Positions 1 to 7,292 of a stretch of DNA of 12,649 nucleotides are shown here, piece after piece. Every line of letters begins with the position of its first letter. The first letter of the stretch is position 1. The translations under genes were made by a program, and so were the position numbers. A model generated the notes under the pieces. That model saw only the letters and a list, made by a program, of their open reading frames with translations, ran no database searches and was not told where the DNA came from. Source of the stretch: an uncultured bacterium (GTDB taxonomy: Bacteria; Bacillota; Clostridia; Lachnospirales; Lachnospiraceae); assembly GCA_905214675.1 (NCBI GenBank), contig CAJMMS010000051.1, positions 1 to 12,649 of the forward strand, given 5' to 3'.

Positions 1-23
1 CGGTATTTACAGTCCGCTTTAAA

Positions 24-281
24 TTAATACAACTTGCTCTGATGTTCAATATAACGGCGGATATTTTCCTCACAATTACTCTGATACTGAAAGCCCTCAC
101 CAAACCTTCCGATCTTTTTCTTTGAAACCAATTTTTATTTACTCACATTTTGAAAATATATCGTTGATTCATTTATTGCAAACAAAAAATCAATTTTTGA
201 GAAATCAGCTCTTGATAATGAATCAAAGTCTACTGTCTCTATAACGAAACAAAGAAATACCCAAGATACGTTGGTAAAAAT
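24..281 (-). pseudogene. Stop-interrupted C-terminal fragment of an unidentified protein
   Basis: The minus-strand frame is open from after a TGA at 282-284 down to a TAA at 24-26, broken once by a TAA at 135-137. The upstream part reads roughly ETVDFDSLSRADFSKIDFLF and continues to FQNVSK. After the internal stop it continues as KLVSKKKIGRFGEGFQYQ and ends NIRRYIEHQSKLY. The composition is protein-like, with alternating hydrophobic and charged residues and a plausible terminal helix, but there is no start codon with a ribosome binding site. I do not recognise the family. The stretch between the DUF1016 gene and the window edge otherwise shows no intact gene. It is best read as a decayed gene tail; chance openness in AT-rich DNA is the alternative. 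Confidence 0.35.
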
Positions 282-337
282 TCATTATCCGCCAAACTAA
301 ACTCTCGGCATCCTTATTTTCAATTTTGAAATCAGAT

Positions 338-1348
338 TTACTTAATCCGTTTCTGAATATCCTCAACAGATGGCAGTTGCTTTTCCAGATCATCCGGCAG
401 ACTGCTGGTTATTTTATATTCACTCACACCAATCGGCTTTGAAATATCCTTGAGCGAATATTCTGCAACCACATTATTCTTGCTTTTGCACAGAAGCAAG
501 CCAATGGACGGATTGTCCTGCTCTTTTTTCAAAATGCCATCCACCGCTGACAGATAAAAATTTAGCTGACCGGCATATTCCGGCTTGAAGTCACCGGTTT
601 TCAATTCAATAACCACATAACAGCGAAGATTCAAGTTATAGAATAACAAATCAATGTAAAAATCATCCCCGCCTACATTCAGGTGATACTGATTACCCAA
701 AAATGCAAATCCCGTTCCAAGCTCCAGAAGAAGCTTTGTGACATCCCGAACCAGTGCCTGCTCAATATCCCGTTCAAGCATATCTTCCCGGAAAGGAATA
801 AAATCAAAGACATATGGGTCTTTCATGGTCTGCACCGCAAGTTCACTTTGCTGAGACGGTAAACGGTGCTCAAAATTTGTGACCTTATCTGCCAGAACCT
901 GCCGCTGATACAAGTTACTTTCTATCTGATGGACAAGAACATTTCGTGACCAACCGTTTTCCGCTGACTTTTTGATATACCATTTGCGTTCATCCATATC
1001 ATCGACTTTATCCAGAAGAACAATATTGTGACCCCACGGAATTTGTGCAACAACCTGTTGCACAAATTCTCGGTCTGAATAAGTCTCAGCGAATTTTGCC
1101 ATATACTTCAAATTACGAACAGAATAACCTTTGCTTTCTGGAAAAGCGATCCGAATATCTGCTGCAAGGTTATCAATAAACTTGTTTCCCCATGATTTAT
1201 GTTCATTGATTACGCAACCAATATCATAATAAAGAAGCAGCATGTCTGCATTTACATGAACAGCTGCACGGTATTGTGCCGCAGTAATTTCGCTCTTGAT
1301 ATTTTCGATAATGGAAAGATACTCAGCCGTATTCATTAACATACTCAT
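338..1348 (-). CDS. DUF1016 / YhcG-type PD-(D/E)XK nuclease domain protein
   Basis: Predicted DNA nuclease of the DUF1016 (YhcG) family, which is common in defence islands and near restriction-modification genes; the biological role is poorly defined. The N-terminal half (about residues 5-165) is the alpha-helical DUF1016_N region with the family motifs LLLYYDIG (38-44), YSVRNL (75-80) and VVAQIPWGHN (99-108). The C-terminal half (about 175-325) is the nuclease fold: D233 in YIDLLFY, E248 and K250 in VIELK, and Q261 just after, so the active site looks intact. The length of 336 residues is normal for the family. The start is uncertain by two codons: the GAGG ribosome binding site is about 2 nt from the ATG at 1348 but 8 nt from the in-frame ATG at 1342, so 1342 may be the real start. 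The gene stands alone between gene fragments, and no partner methylase is present. It contains a perfect 14 bp inverted repeat at 1039-1069. Confidence 0.93.
   Translation of the reverse strand: MSMLMNTAEYLSIIENIKSEITAAQYRAAVHVNADMLLLYYDIGCVINEHKSWGNKFIDNLAADIRIAFPESKGYSVRNLKYMAKFAETYSDREFVQQVVAQIPWGHNIVLLDKVDDMDERKWYIKKSAENGWSRNVLVHQIESNLYQRQVLADKVTNFEHRLPSQQSELAVQTMKDPYVFDFIPFREDMLERDIEQALVRDVTKLLLELGTGFAFLGNQYHLNVGGDDFYIDLLFYNLNLRCYVVIELKTGDFKPEYAGQLNFYLSAVDGILKKEQDNPSIGLLLCKSKNNVVAEYSLKDISKPIGVSEYKITSSLPDDLEKQLPSVEDIQKRIK
1039..1069. repeat. Perfect 14 bp inverted repeat inside the DUF1016 gene
   Basis: Arms GAATTTGTGCAACA (1039-1052) and TGTTGCACAAATTC (1056-1069) are exact reverse complements around a 3 nt loop, ACC. 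They encode the conserved EFVQQVVAQI segment, so part of the symmetry may come from the protein sequence. It could also be a protein-binding site or an mRNA hairpin. No T-run follows on either strand, so it is not a terminator. Confidence 0.7.
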
Positions 1349-1387
1349 CGCCTCGCTTTCGCATAATTCTTATCATTATTTTTTCTC

Positions 1388-1498
1388 TTAATATGCAATT
1401 CTAAAATAATCCAGGTATGCTTTATATCTATCTTGTGCTGTCAAGCAAGTATCAGTCAGATACCCTTTTTCATTATTCCATTCTTTCAATCCTCGATA
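1388..1498 (-). pseudogene. Remnant of a gene tail, possibly a Fic-family protein C-terminus
   Basis: This 36-codon frame lies between the DUF1016 and AlbA_2 genes. It opens just after a TGA (1499-1501) and ends with TAA (1388-1390). It reads RGLKEWNNEKGYLTDTC followed by LTAQDRYKAYLDYFRIAY. This looks like the tail of a real protein: aromatic and charged residues are well spaced and the end is helix-like. From memory it resembles C-termini of some clostridial Fic (AMP-transferase) proteins, but I cannot confirm that. There is no start codon or ribosome binding site. The upstream edge coincides with a short segment shared with the DUF1016 gene (1496-1514), which suggests a recombination or deletion junction. 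Confidence 0.4.
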
Positions 1499-1514
1499 TC
1501 ATAATAAAGGAGCA
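1496..1514. repeat. 19 bp segment matching the DUF1016 gene (18/19)
   Basis: Positions 1496-1514 match 1221-1239 inside the DUF1016 gene in the same orientation, with one mismatch. On the minus strand this copy reads LLLLYYDI in one frame, matching LLLYYDI (residues 38-44 of the DUF1016 protein). Immediately upstream the codons for the leucines differ synonymously. This fits a scrap of a second DUF1016 gene better than a simple copy. Confidence 0.4.
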
Positions 1515-1527
1515 ATAAATAGATTTT

Positions 1528-2781
1528 TTATTTAATTATATATTTAGTACCTCTTCCTTTCCCTTCAACAACTACTGAACCTCTTTTTATCATATTTTTC
1601 AGCAACTGTGTTGTCTTTGATTTGCCAAACGGTACATATGGTGCAATTTCGCTTATTGGTTTTAACATAGTCTCACTTAAAATTTGGTAAACAATTTTTT
1701 CGTCTTCAGTTAAATCAACATTATCTTCAAATATAGGAAGCACAATCTTTATTGCGTTCTCAGATACTTCAAAACCTGGTTTGACCAAAGCTTTTTCATA
1801 AAGTTGTTTTATTCTTATAATTCCTGTTCCGAATATTTCTACAAAACCCAATCTGTAAAATACGTTTGCAAGATTTCTGTTTCTCAAAATTGAAAGTTTC
1901 CCAGACAAATATTCCTCCTCTGTTATTCCTGATGGAAGTCCTCCTGGAGATACGATTTCAATTCTGTCATCAAACATAGAAACTCTGATCTGCGATGCCA
2001 CGTCCCATGCCCTGTGAATCAACGCATTTGCAATCGCTTCTCTGAATGCAGCTTCCGGTATTTTTTCCACTTTCTTCCTATCAGCACTTTGTATCACTTC
2101 GTACTGATAATACTCCCGGAATACAGAGATTGCCTTTTTGTATACTTCTAATACGGAGATGTTTTCAAATGTTATTCTTCTCTGAATGATACTGATACTT
2201 TCTCCAAATTTAACAATATCAATTCCCGGAAAATGATTTTTATCTGCCAAAAGACCTGCTGTATTATTATAACCATTTATGTTGTCATATAAATTCAATG
2301 TTTTTAATGTATCCTGATTAAAAGTTTCAAGCTGAATCATTTCTTTTAATTTGCAATGCAAAACTTCAAAGGACAATGCTTGATCTTTACACGTTAATTC
2401 CTCAAATCTGATATTTTTTCCCTCTAAAATAAGCCTTGAAAATTCCAGTGTATCTACCTCTATCGTTGCAGTATCATTTCGTTTGTATGCTTTCGATTTA
2501 TATAAATACGGTTTCTGGAGTCCACTTTTTATCGTCAGTTTTATTATCTGATCATTGTTCTGGATTTCAAGCATATAGTTTGGTTGAGGTGAAATACTGT
2601 CATTGATTTTATTTTCAATGTCAAGGCAGGCCTGCTTCACATCCAGCAATCCTTTGATATCTCCATTATCATCAATTCCAAAAAAGATTGTTCCGCCATC
2701 GTAATTTGAAAAGGCACTGACTGTTTTTAAAAAAGTATTCGTAATCGTTTCCTTGAATTCTACTATTCTTGTTTCACGCAT
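1528..2781 (-). CDS. AlbA_2 (Schlafen-like) / GHKL ATPase / winged-helix protein
   Basis: Member of the large family annotated as RNA-binding or ATP-binding protein, or predicted transcriptional regulator with RecG-C-like annotation (COG2865). The N-terminal AlbA_2 domain covers about residues 4-115, with the typical EFKE start and the SNYDGGTIFFGI core (25-36). A GHKL-type ATPase region follows at about 240-350: the helix REAIANALIHR carries the conserved E and N (248 and 252), then FDDRIEIVSPGGLP and GFVEIFGTGI. A winged-helix DNA-binding domain forms the C-terminus (about 357-417, including KSKTTQLLKNM). The start is placed at the ATG at 2781 because AAGGA at 2792-2796 lies 10 nt upstream. 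The GTG at 2790, three codons earlier, would be about 1 nt from it. Family proteins are often linked to transcription control or phage defence; which applies here is unknown. The promoter region carries a 40 bp palindrome that this protein could bind. No clear terminator follows. Confidence 0.9.
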   Translation of the reverse strand: MRETRIVEFKETITNTFLKTVSAFSNYDGGTIFFGIDDNGDIKGLLDVKQACLDIENKINDSISPQPNYMLEIQNNDQIIKLTIKSGLQKPYLYKSKAYKRNDTATIEVDTLEFSRLILEGKNIRFEELTCKDQALSFEVLHCKLKEMIQLETFNQDTLKTLNLYDNINGYNNTAGLLADKNHFPGIDIVKFGESISIIQRRITFENISVLEVYKKAISVFREYYQYEVIQSADRKKVEKIPEAAFREAIANALIHRAWDVASQIRVSMFDDRIEIVSPGGLPSGITEEEYLSGKLSILRNRNLANVFYRLGFVEIFGTGIIRIKQLYEKALVKPGFEVSENAIKIVLPIFEDNVDLTEDEKIVYQILSETMLKPISEIAPYVPFGKSKTTQLLKNMIKRGSVVVEGKGRGTKYIIK

Positions 2782-2808
2782 ATTGAGCACATCCTTTTCA
2801 ATTTTTTG

Positions 2809-2842
2809 ATTATATTATACCCAGAAACAGTCAAAAAAACAA
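2809..2842 (-). promoter_or_regulatory. Putative promoter of the AlbA_2 gene
   Basis: Two overlapping perfect TATAAT boxes occur on the minus strand at 2814-2819 and 2809-2814. A TTGTTT at 2837-2842 lies 17 nt upstream of the first and is a weak -35 match. A better hexamer, TTGACT (2829-2834), is only 9 or 14 nt away from the two -10 boxes. The start codon is about 28 nt further downstream. The -35 element lies within the palindrome at 2831-2870. Confidence 0.6.
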
Positions 2843-2870
2843 TCGCAAAATTTTGTGATTGTTTTTTTGA
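2831..2870. repeat. 40 bp near-perfect palindrome, candidate operator
   Basis: The left arm (2831-2850) and right arm (2851-2870) are reverse complements at 19 of 20 positions; the mismatch is 2845 against 2856. Core blocks are CAATCGC and GTGATTG, flanked by runs of seven A or T and centred on AAAATTTT. It overlaps the -35 region of the AlbA_2 gene, so a repressor operator is the favoured reading. With T-runs on both sides it could also act as a weak bidirectional terminator between this gene and the upstream ORF, although the stem is poor in G and C. Confidence 0.75.
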
Positions 2871-3077
2871 TTATTTCACCACATACCTATGAAATGTAAC
2901 CGCCAAATAATCTGGCAGATTTTCGAATCATTAGCTTTCTTTTATAATTCAGCCATTTCCTTCTGTGTTATCATCCTTCATCACCCTTTCCATGAAATCC
3001 TTTCTTCTATCCTTTGCAATCTGTATCTATTTCCCTTCTCTTGAAGAATCCCCAATAATCCGAATATCTGCTGCTCA
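2871..3077 (-). other. Gap with only short broken frames
   Basis: This AT-rich gap lies between the restriction-enzyme-like ORF and the palindrome. On the minus strand one frame continues past the ORF's end region as DEQQIFGLLGILQEKG up to a TGA after SWKG, and a 10-codon frame MITQKEMAEL occurs near 2950. These look like eroded coding sequence, but none has a convincing start. No RNA gene or terminator hairpin was seen apart from the adjoining palindrome. Confidence 0.3.
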
Positions 3078-3758
3078 TCAAATATCAAATTCTTTTTTCA
3101 GCAGATCTACAAAAAATTCTGCTGTCTGTTTATCAAACTGAATCGATTGACTTATCTTTTCTGGATTTTCACGATCAATTTTTCCATATGTATCTATCTG
3201 TACATATCTATTTCCAGCTGCATCAAATACAGTATACGTCGTATATACTTTATCATGTATTATTTTATTCCCTGGTGCATTTTCTGGTCGTCCTTTATTT
3301 GGTTTATTATCACCATAATATTTTACATATCCATGCTCAGAGTCATAGCGATCATACCATGGTGTTTCTTCACTTTCCGCCTTTCTTGGCGTACTGGAGA
3401 TAATAATCAGCGGGCAGCGAGACTCACCATTCGGACCCGTAATACTCTGAACATTGTGAATCCCCTTTTGAAACTGAAATCCAATCCCCGGTGTTCTCGA
3501 TTCATAATAAAAATTATCAAGCCCATCAACTTGTGGCGAGTCCTGCTGCGGCGGCCTTGGCATTCTGTAAACTCTTCCTATTTTCAGCACTCTATTATCC
3601 TCTCCATCTTTTGTATATGAAACGTATCTTTTTCTATGTTTTTTTATTTTACCATACGCATCAGTAAAAGTAAACGTTTGTTCGTCATTTCCTTTACATG
3701 CCGCTTTTCTATTCCTTAAATCAATCACATTTAGAATAACCGAACAACCAGACAGCAC
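3078..3758 (-). CDS. AspBHI-type restriction enzyme N-terminal-like protein, probably truncated or rearranged
   Basis: The segment at about residues 60-166 resembles the SRA-like DNA-recognition domain (RE_AspBHI_N) of modification-dependent restriction enzymes, which reads 5-methylcytosine. Visible marks are GRVYRMPRPPQ (61-71), GIGFQF (91-96), ETPWYDRYDSEHGYVKYYGD (131-150) and APGNK (161-165). Full-length relatives carry a PD-(D/E)XK cleavage domain after this one and are much longer. Here the 226-residue ORF has no such motif. The last 55 or so residues, with RYVQIDTYGK and ISQSIQFDKQTAEFF, look like a different tail joined to the domain. The start is a GTG with AAGG 6 nt upstream, just after an in-frame stop and only 36 bp from the LysR terminator; no promoter is visible there. 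It is likely a remnant or internal-deletion product; a standalone methyl-DNA reader is possible. Family recognition is from memory. Confidence 0.6.
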   Translation of the reverse strand: MLSGCSVILNVIDLRNRKAACKGNDEQTFTFTDAYGKIKKHRKRYVSYTKDGEDNRVLKIGRVYRMPRPPQQDSPQVDGLDNFYYESRTPGIGFQFQKGIHNVQSITGPNGESRCPLIIISSTPRKAESEETPWYDRYDSEHGYVKYYGDNKPNKGRPENAPGNKIIHDKVYTTYTVFDAAGNRYVQIDTYGKIDRENPEKISQSIQFDKQTAEFFVDLLKKEFDI

Positions 3759-3793
3759 CTCTCACCTTGCCAATTTTATGATCCCATCACATC

Positions 3794-3823
3794 AAAAAAG
3801 AAGCTACCGTATGATAGCTTCTT
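3794..3823 (-). terminator. Rho-independent terminator of the transporter operon
   Basis: On the minus strand the arms AAGAAGCTA (3815-3823) and TAGCTTCTT (3798-3806) pair perfectly over 9 bp around an 8 nt loop. They are followed by T residues (3794-3799, of which the first two belong to the stem). The hairpin begins 4 nt after the LysR stop codon. No T-run follows on the plus strand, so it acts in one direction. Confidence 0.9.
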
Positions 3824-3827
3824 CCTT

Positions 3828-4736
3828 CTAAATAATATGTGCTTTCACATACTCCACAAACTGTTTTGCTTCTTCCGGCAGATCGCCATGAAGTCGTTTT
3901 ACATAAGCAAACGTCATTCTGTTTTTCATGCCTCGGATAGGGATTGCATGGATATCTTTCGATCCGGTCAGAATATCCGGGAAGCGTGCACTGCTGATAT
4001 TGGCAAGGGATGTCGTCAAAATGATCTGTGTCAGAAGACTGCGGTTATTGGTCACCATCACCTGCCTCTGGTTCTGATAATCAAGATAATCCATTCCGCC
4101 TTCCATCAGATGCATCTCAGGTCTGTTGTAAAAGTCCTGGATCTGCACATATTTCAGAGATTTCAACTCCCGCTCAGCCACACTTTCTGCACCGTAAAGC
4201 GGATTTTGTGGTCCTACATAGAGAATGGGTTCCGTCTGGCCAAGAGCTGTGAATTCCAAATGTTTTCGTTTGATCATCTGAAGATAGGCGATCATCTGTC
4301 TCTGATCTGCATAGAAAAATCCTATGTCGAACGTACGATGATGCAGCGACGGGAAAATTTCTTCCACTGTACTGTCCCGATACCAGACTTTCAGATTTTT
4401 CTCTGCTCTGCCTTCACAGTAGGCACCAAAAAGTGTTGCAAACCGGTCACCTGCGGCAGAAATCACACGCAGCACTTTCTCGTCTTCTTCCACTGCTGCA
4501 TGAATTCTGGACGCATCCACCAGCATATTGCAGGCATATTCATAAATCTTTTTACCGGACTCTGTCACTTCCACACCACGTGCTTTTCGTTCCAGAAGCT
4601 GCACGTTCAGTTCTGTTTCCAGATTTTTGATGGATTTACTGATATGCGGCTGTGTGGTATACAGCATCTCTGCTGCTTTCTTAAAACTTCCGCTCTCCAC
4701 ACTGACCACAAAATACTGCAGCTGTTTCAGATCCAT
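3828..4736 (-). CDS. LysR-family transcriptional regulator
   Basis: DNA-binding activator or repressor of the LysR type; 302 residues is the standard length. The N-terminal winged helix-turn-helix spans about residues 1-60, with the typical MDLKQLQYF start, SFKKAAEMLYTTQPHISKSI (17-36) and the family pattern QLLERKARGVEVTESGKKIY. A linker helix and a periplasmic-binding-like effector domain follow (about 88-300). The ATG at 4736 has a purine-rich GGGGG ribosome binding site close upstream. It is the last gene of the operon, 26 bp after the MATE gene, and is followed at once by a terminator. LysR regulators are usually transcribed divergently from their targets, so this distal position is less common. 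It would place the regulator under the promoter it may control. The effector is unknown. Confidence 0.95.
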   Translation of the reverse strand: MDLKQLQYFVVSVESGSFKKAAEMLYTTQPHISKSIKNLETELNVQLLERKARGVEVTESGKKIYEYACNMLVDASRIHAAVEEDEKVLRVISAAGDRFATLFGAYCEGRAEKNLKVWYRDSTVEEIFPSLHHRTFDIGFFYADQRQMIAYLQMIKRKHLEFTALGQTEPILYVGPQNPLYGAESVAERELKSLKYVQIQDFYNRPEMHLMEGGMDYLDYQNQRQVMVTNNRSLLTQIILTTSLANISSARFPDILTGSKDIHAIPIRGMKNRMTFAYVKRLHGDLPEEAKQFVEYVKAHII

Positions 4737-4762
4737 AATTCCCCCACCTTTCCGTCATTCTG

Positions 4763-6109
4763 TTATCTCGAAATATGTGCCGCATCCCGGTGCCAGAGCA
4801 GCAGAAAAGAAACTCCTGCCGCAATCCATGAAGCAATATAAATCATAACAATACATTCCATCGTTCCATAGACCGGAAGTACCAGCAGGATACCAAGCAC
4901 TCGCAGCAGGCAGATGGCCAGCAGCGTGGTGATCATAGGCCGTATCGTATCTCCCGTGCCGCAGCAGGCACCGGAAAATGCTTCTGCAAGGGCATAGAAA
5001 CAGAAGAACGGTGCCATCATCCGGCTGTAAGTTCCAACCAGTTCTGAAAGGGATGCTGCATCCTGAGAAGATACAAACAAAGGTGTCAGCATCTGTGCAA
5101 AGAAAAACAGTCCCACACTGATCAGTATTACAGCACCGGCAGACATGGCTGTTCCTGCCCTGACTCCTTTTCGGATCCGCTCCGGATTTCTGGCTCCCAG
5201 GTTCTGTGCCACAAAGGTGGTCAGTGCCGGGCCCATGGAATCAGATATAAGCCAGATCAACATATTCATTTTATCACAAATTCCCCAGGCTGCAATCTGA
5301 TCTGTACCCATCGTGTTGACACCGGCCTGCACAATACTGTTCGCAATCGGAAACAGCATAGACTGCAGTGCCAGCGGAAATCCCAGTCTGATCATCTGGC
5401 TCATATGCTCTGCACAGAAATGCGGCCACCAGAGTGGCTTTTCTTCTTTGCTGATATGAAGCGTTTTCCGGAGCATATAAAACGTAAGTACCACGCTGAC
5501 AATCTGTGAGAATACCGTTGCCAGAGCTGCACCGGCCACTCCCAGATGCAGCACACCCACCAGCAGAAGATCTCCCACAATGTTGATAACCGCACAGCAG
5601 ATCAACACATACAGCGGACGTTTGGAATCTCCGTATGCACGCAGGATTCCGGCTGCCATATTATAAAGTACCATGGACCAGATACCGCCAAAATAAATGC
5701 AGGTATACGCAAAAGCTCTGCCATAAACCGTCTCCGGCACGGACATAACGTTTAACATCCACGGAGTCAGAAGAACGCCGCCAACAGAGCAGATCACACC
5801 AAGGATCACTGCCACCGTGCAGGCCGTACGGATGGAGCAGTGCATCTGCTTCTCATCTTTGGAACCGCAATGTCCGGAAATGATGATTGTCGCACCGGAA
5901 GCCAGACCATTCATGAAATTCAATGGAAATTTAAATAGCGTATGCACGGAATCGATCGCTGCCAGTCCCAGTTTTCCTGTAAACTGTCCAACCACCACTG
6001 CATCAATGGTCACATAAAGCTGCTGGATCAGACTGCCCACAATAATAGGCAGTACGAACAGCAAAATACCTTTTCCAACGCTGCCTTTCGTAAGTGTATG
6101 TTCCTTCAT
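4763..6109 (-). CDS. MATE-family multidrug/toxin efflux transporter
   Basis: Inner-membrane antiporter of the MATE (NorM/DinF-like) family that exports small organic compounds using a Na+ or H+ gradient. The 448-residue length, about 12 hydrophobic segments and two homologous halves fit. The N-terminus MKEHTLTKGSVGKGILLFVL and the first helix with PIIVGSLIQQLYVTIDAVVVG are characteristic. The second half begins near FPLALQSMLFPIANSIVQAG. The ATG at 6109 has AAGGAA 6 nt upstream, formed by the end of the preceding gene, and the two genes are separated by only 2 bp. Membership in an operon with an ABC importer suggests a linked substrate, an imported or exported derivative, or protection from an imported compound. 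The sequence does not give substrate specificity. Confidence 0.94.
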   Translation of the reverse strand: MKEHTLTKGSVGKGILLFVLPIIVGSLIQQLYVTIDAVVVGQFTGKLGLAAIDSVHTLFKFPLNFMNGLASGATIIISGHCGSKDEKQMHCSIRTACTVAVILGVICSVGGVLLTPWMLNVMSVPETVYGRAFAYTCIYFGGIWSMVLYNMAAGILRAYGDSKRPLYVLICCAVINIVGDLLLVGVLHLGVAGAALATVFSQIVSVVLTFYMLRKTLHISKEEKPLWWPHFCAEHMSQMIRLGFPLALQSMLFPIANSIVQAGVNTMGTDQIAAWGICDKMNMLIWLISDSMGPALTTFVAQNLGARNPERIRKGVRAGTAMSAGAVILISVGLFFFAQMLTPLFVSSQDAASLSELVGTYSRMMAPFFCFYALAEAFSGACCGTGDTIRPMITTLLAICLLRVLGILLVLPVYGTMECIVMIYIASWIAAGVSFLLLWHRDAAHISR

Positions 6110-6111
6110 AT

Positions 6112-7290
6112 CTATTTCCTTCTCTGTACCGCAGAATCAAAATCCCACGCACCTGCAAGTTTTTTCAAATCATCTAAAGTTGCATTCGAATTATGTGCTT
6201 TGCACACTTCCAGAAGGTCTTCATAGCTGTAAGCATTTAAGGTAATGCCGGAAGACAGTTCATATTTTTTCTGAAAATCCTGATAACTGGTAGAAACCCA
6301 GAATCCCTGCTGAATCGTAAAAGCCTTTCCATCCTCCCGGAAATCCTCACTGTATCCTGTCACTGCATTGTACATGGCTGCAAATGCCGGTCCGATGATA
6401 GACTCATATTTACCGCACAGATACTTCAGACTGCCGTTTTTAAAGAGTCTTCCATTGGCCTGCGTATAACAGTCAATCGTTCCAAGACTGGCATCTTTCA
6501 GAGAGTCTGCAATGGTCTGCACCGGAATCGTACTCATGACCACACCTGCCGGGTCTTTTTCAAACGCTGCAACTGCCTTCTCTCCCACATCCGTCACGCC
6601 GATGTAACCCGGAAATACCGTTACTTTCAAAGCTCCGGCCTCCATGCTGACCGGTTCGGAAGCAGACGCAAGCTCTGTGCTGCTCTGGTCAAACTGTACG
6701 CCGTATGCTTTCTGCAGGGCATCAAGCATACCTTCTGTACGCTGTTCGTGCATGACATTGCTGCCTGCCCCTCCGCTTAAGATAAAGTAGCTGTCAGAAA
6801 TTTTCTCTTCCGCAAAATAAGCGGCCATATCATATCCTGCCTGATACTCCATCTCGTTCCCCGGTCCGAAATATCCCAGGAAATATGGATTGTCAGCAAC
6901 CTTGTCAAAATCTTCCGGATCTGTGGTACTGGACGGACGGAGATAATACACTCCGCCGGATGCACAAAGTTCTACTTCCTTTTCCAGATCAAAGCTGTTA
7001 AATGCGATAATTCCTTCCACACCTTCCTCAATGGCATCCTTCAGGAACTCCATCTCCTCTTCTTCTGTAGTTATCCCCGCAGAATACAGGAAGTCCACAT
7101 CTGAAAAATTTTTCCCAAGATAACCTTCCATATACTGACGGAAGGCCTGTACCTGTTCATCCTTCAGATCATAAACGATAACACCGATCTTGTGAATAGG
7201 TTGCTGCTCATTTTTGTGTCCGCAGGAAGCTATTGCTAACACTATAATCAGTGCCGGCAATAATGTTGCAATTTTTTTCATTTTTTTCAC
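6112..7290 (-). CDS. DUF3798-like periplasmic-binding-fold lipoprotein
   Basis: Predicted membrane-anchored lipoprotein of 392 residues. The N-terminus has a KKMKK positive stretch, a hydrophobic core and the lipobox IASC with Cys23 as the lipidation site. The mature part begins with HKIGVIVYDLKDEQVQAFRQ, and about 90 residues in has EGVEGIIAFNSFDLEKEVEL. This is the alternating strand-helix pattern of type 1 periplasmic-binding (sugar/BMP-like) proteins. It resembles the DUF3798 family, whose function is not established. The start is a GTG: AGGAGG inside the end of the ATPase gene lies 10 nt upstream, while the in-frame ATG three codons later would be 19 nt away. Only 2 bp separate it from the genes on each side, so it is co-translated with the importer and the MATE pump. 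It is a candidate second ligand-binding or sensing component. It is not a family 5 binding protein. Confidence 0.8.
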   Translation of the reverse strand: MKKMKKIATLLPALIIVLAIASCGHKNEQQPIHKIGVIVYDLKDEQVQAFRQYMEGYLGKNFSDVDFLYSAGITTEEEEMEFLKDAIEEGVEGIIAFNSFDLEKEVELCASGGVYYLRPSSTTDPEDFDKVADNPYFLGYFGPGNEMEYQAGYDMAAYFAEEKISDSYFILSGGAGSNVMHEQRTEGMLDALQKAYGVQFDQSSTELASASEPVSMEAGALKVTVFPGYIGVTDVGEKAVAAFEKDPAGVVMSTIPVQTIADSLKDASLGTIDCYTQANGRLFKNGSLKYLCGKYESIIGPAFAAMYNAVTGYSEDFREDGKAFTIQQGFWVSTSYQDFQKKYELSSGITLNAYSYEDLLEVCKAHNSNATLDDLKKLAGAWDFDSAVQRRK

Positions 7291-7292
7291 CG

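Noticed and set aside
3009..3078. 22-codon frame whose ATG overlaps the stop of the restriction-enzyme-like ORF (TGATG)
   Set aside because: The overlap suggests coupling, but the product is very short, there is no good ribosome binding site and no recognisable motif.
3147..3620. Plus-strand frame of 157 codons with many Ile, Phe and Tyr residues
   Set aside because: It is the antisense shadow of the minus-strand ORF, and its apparent hydrophobicity comes from AT-rich complementary codons.
3837..4841. Long plus-strand open frame of 334 codons opposite the LysR gene
   Set aside because: It is fully antisense to a clear LysR gene, has no family features and is rich in Cys, His and Phe as expected from a complementary frame.
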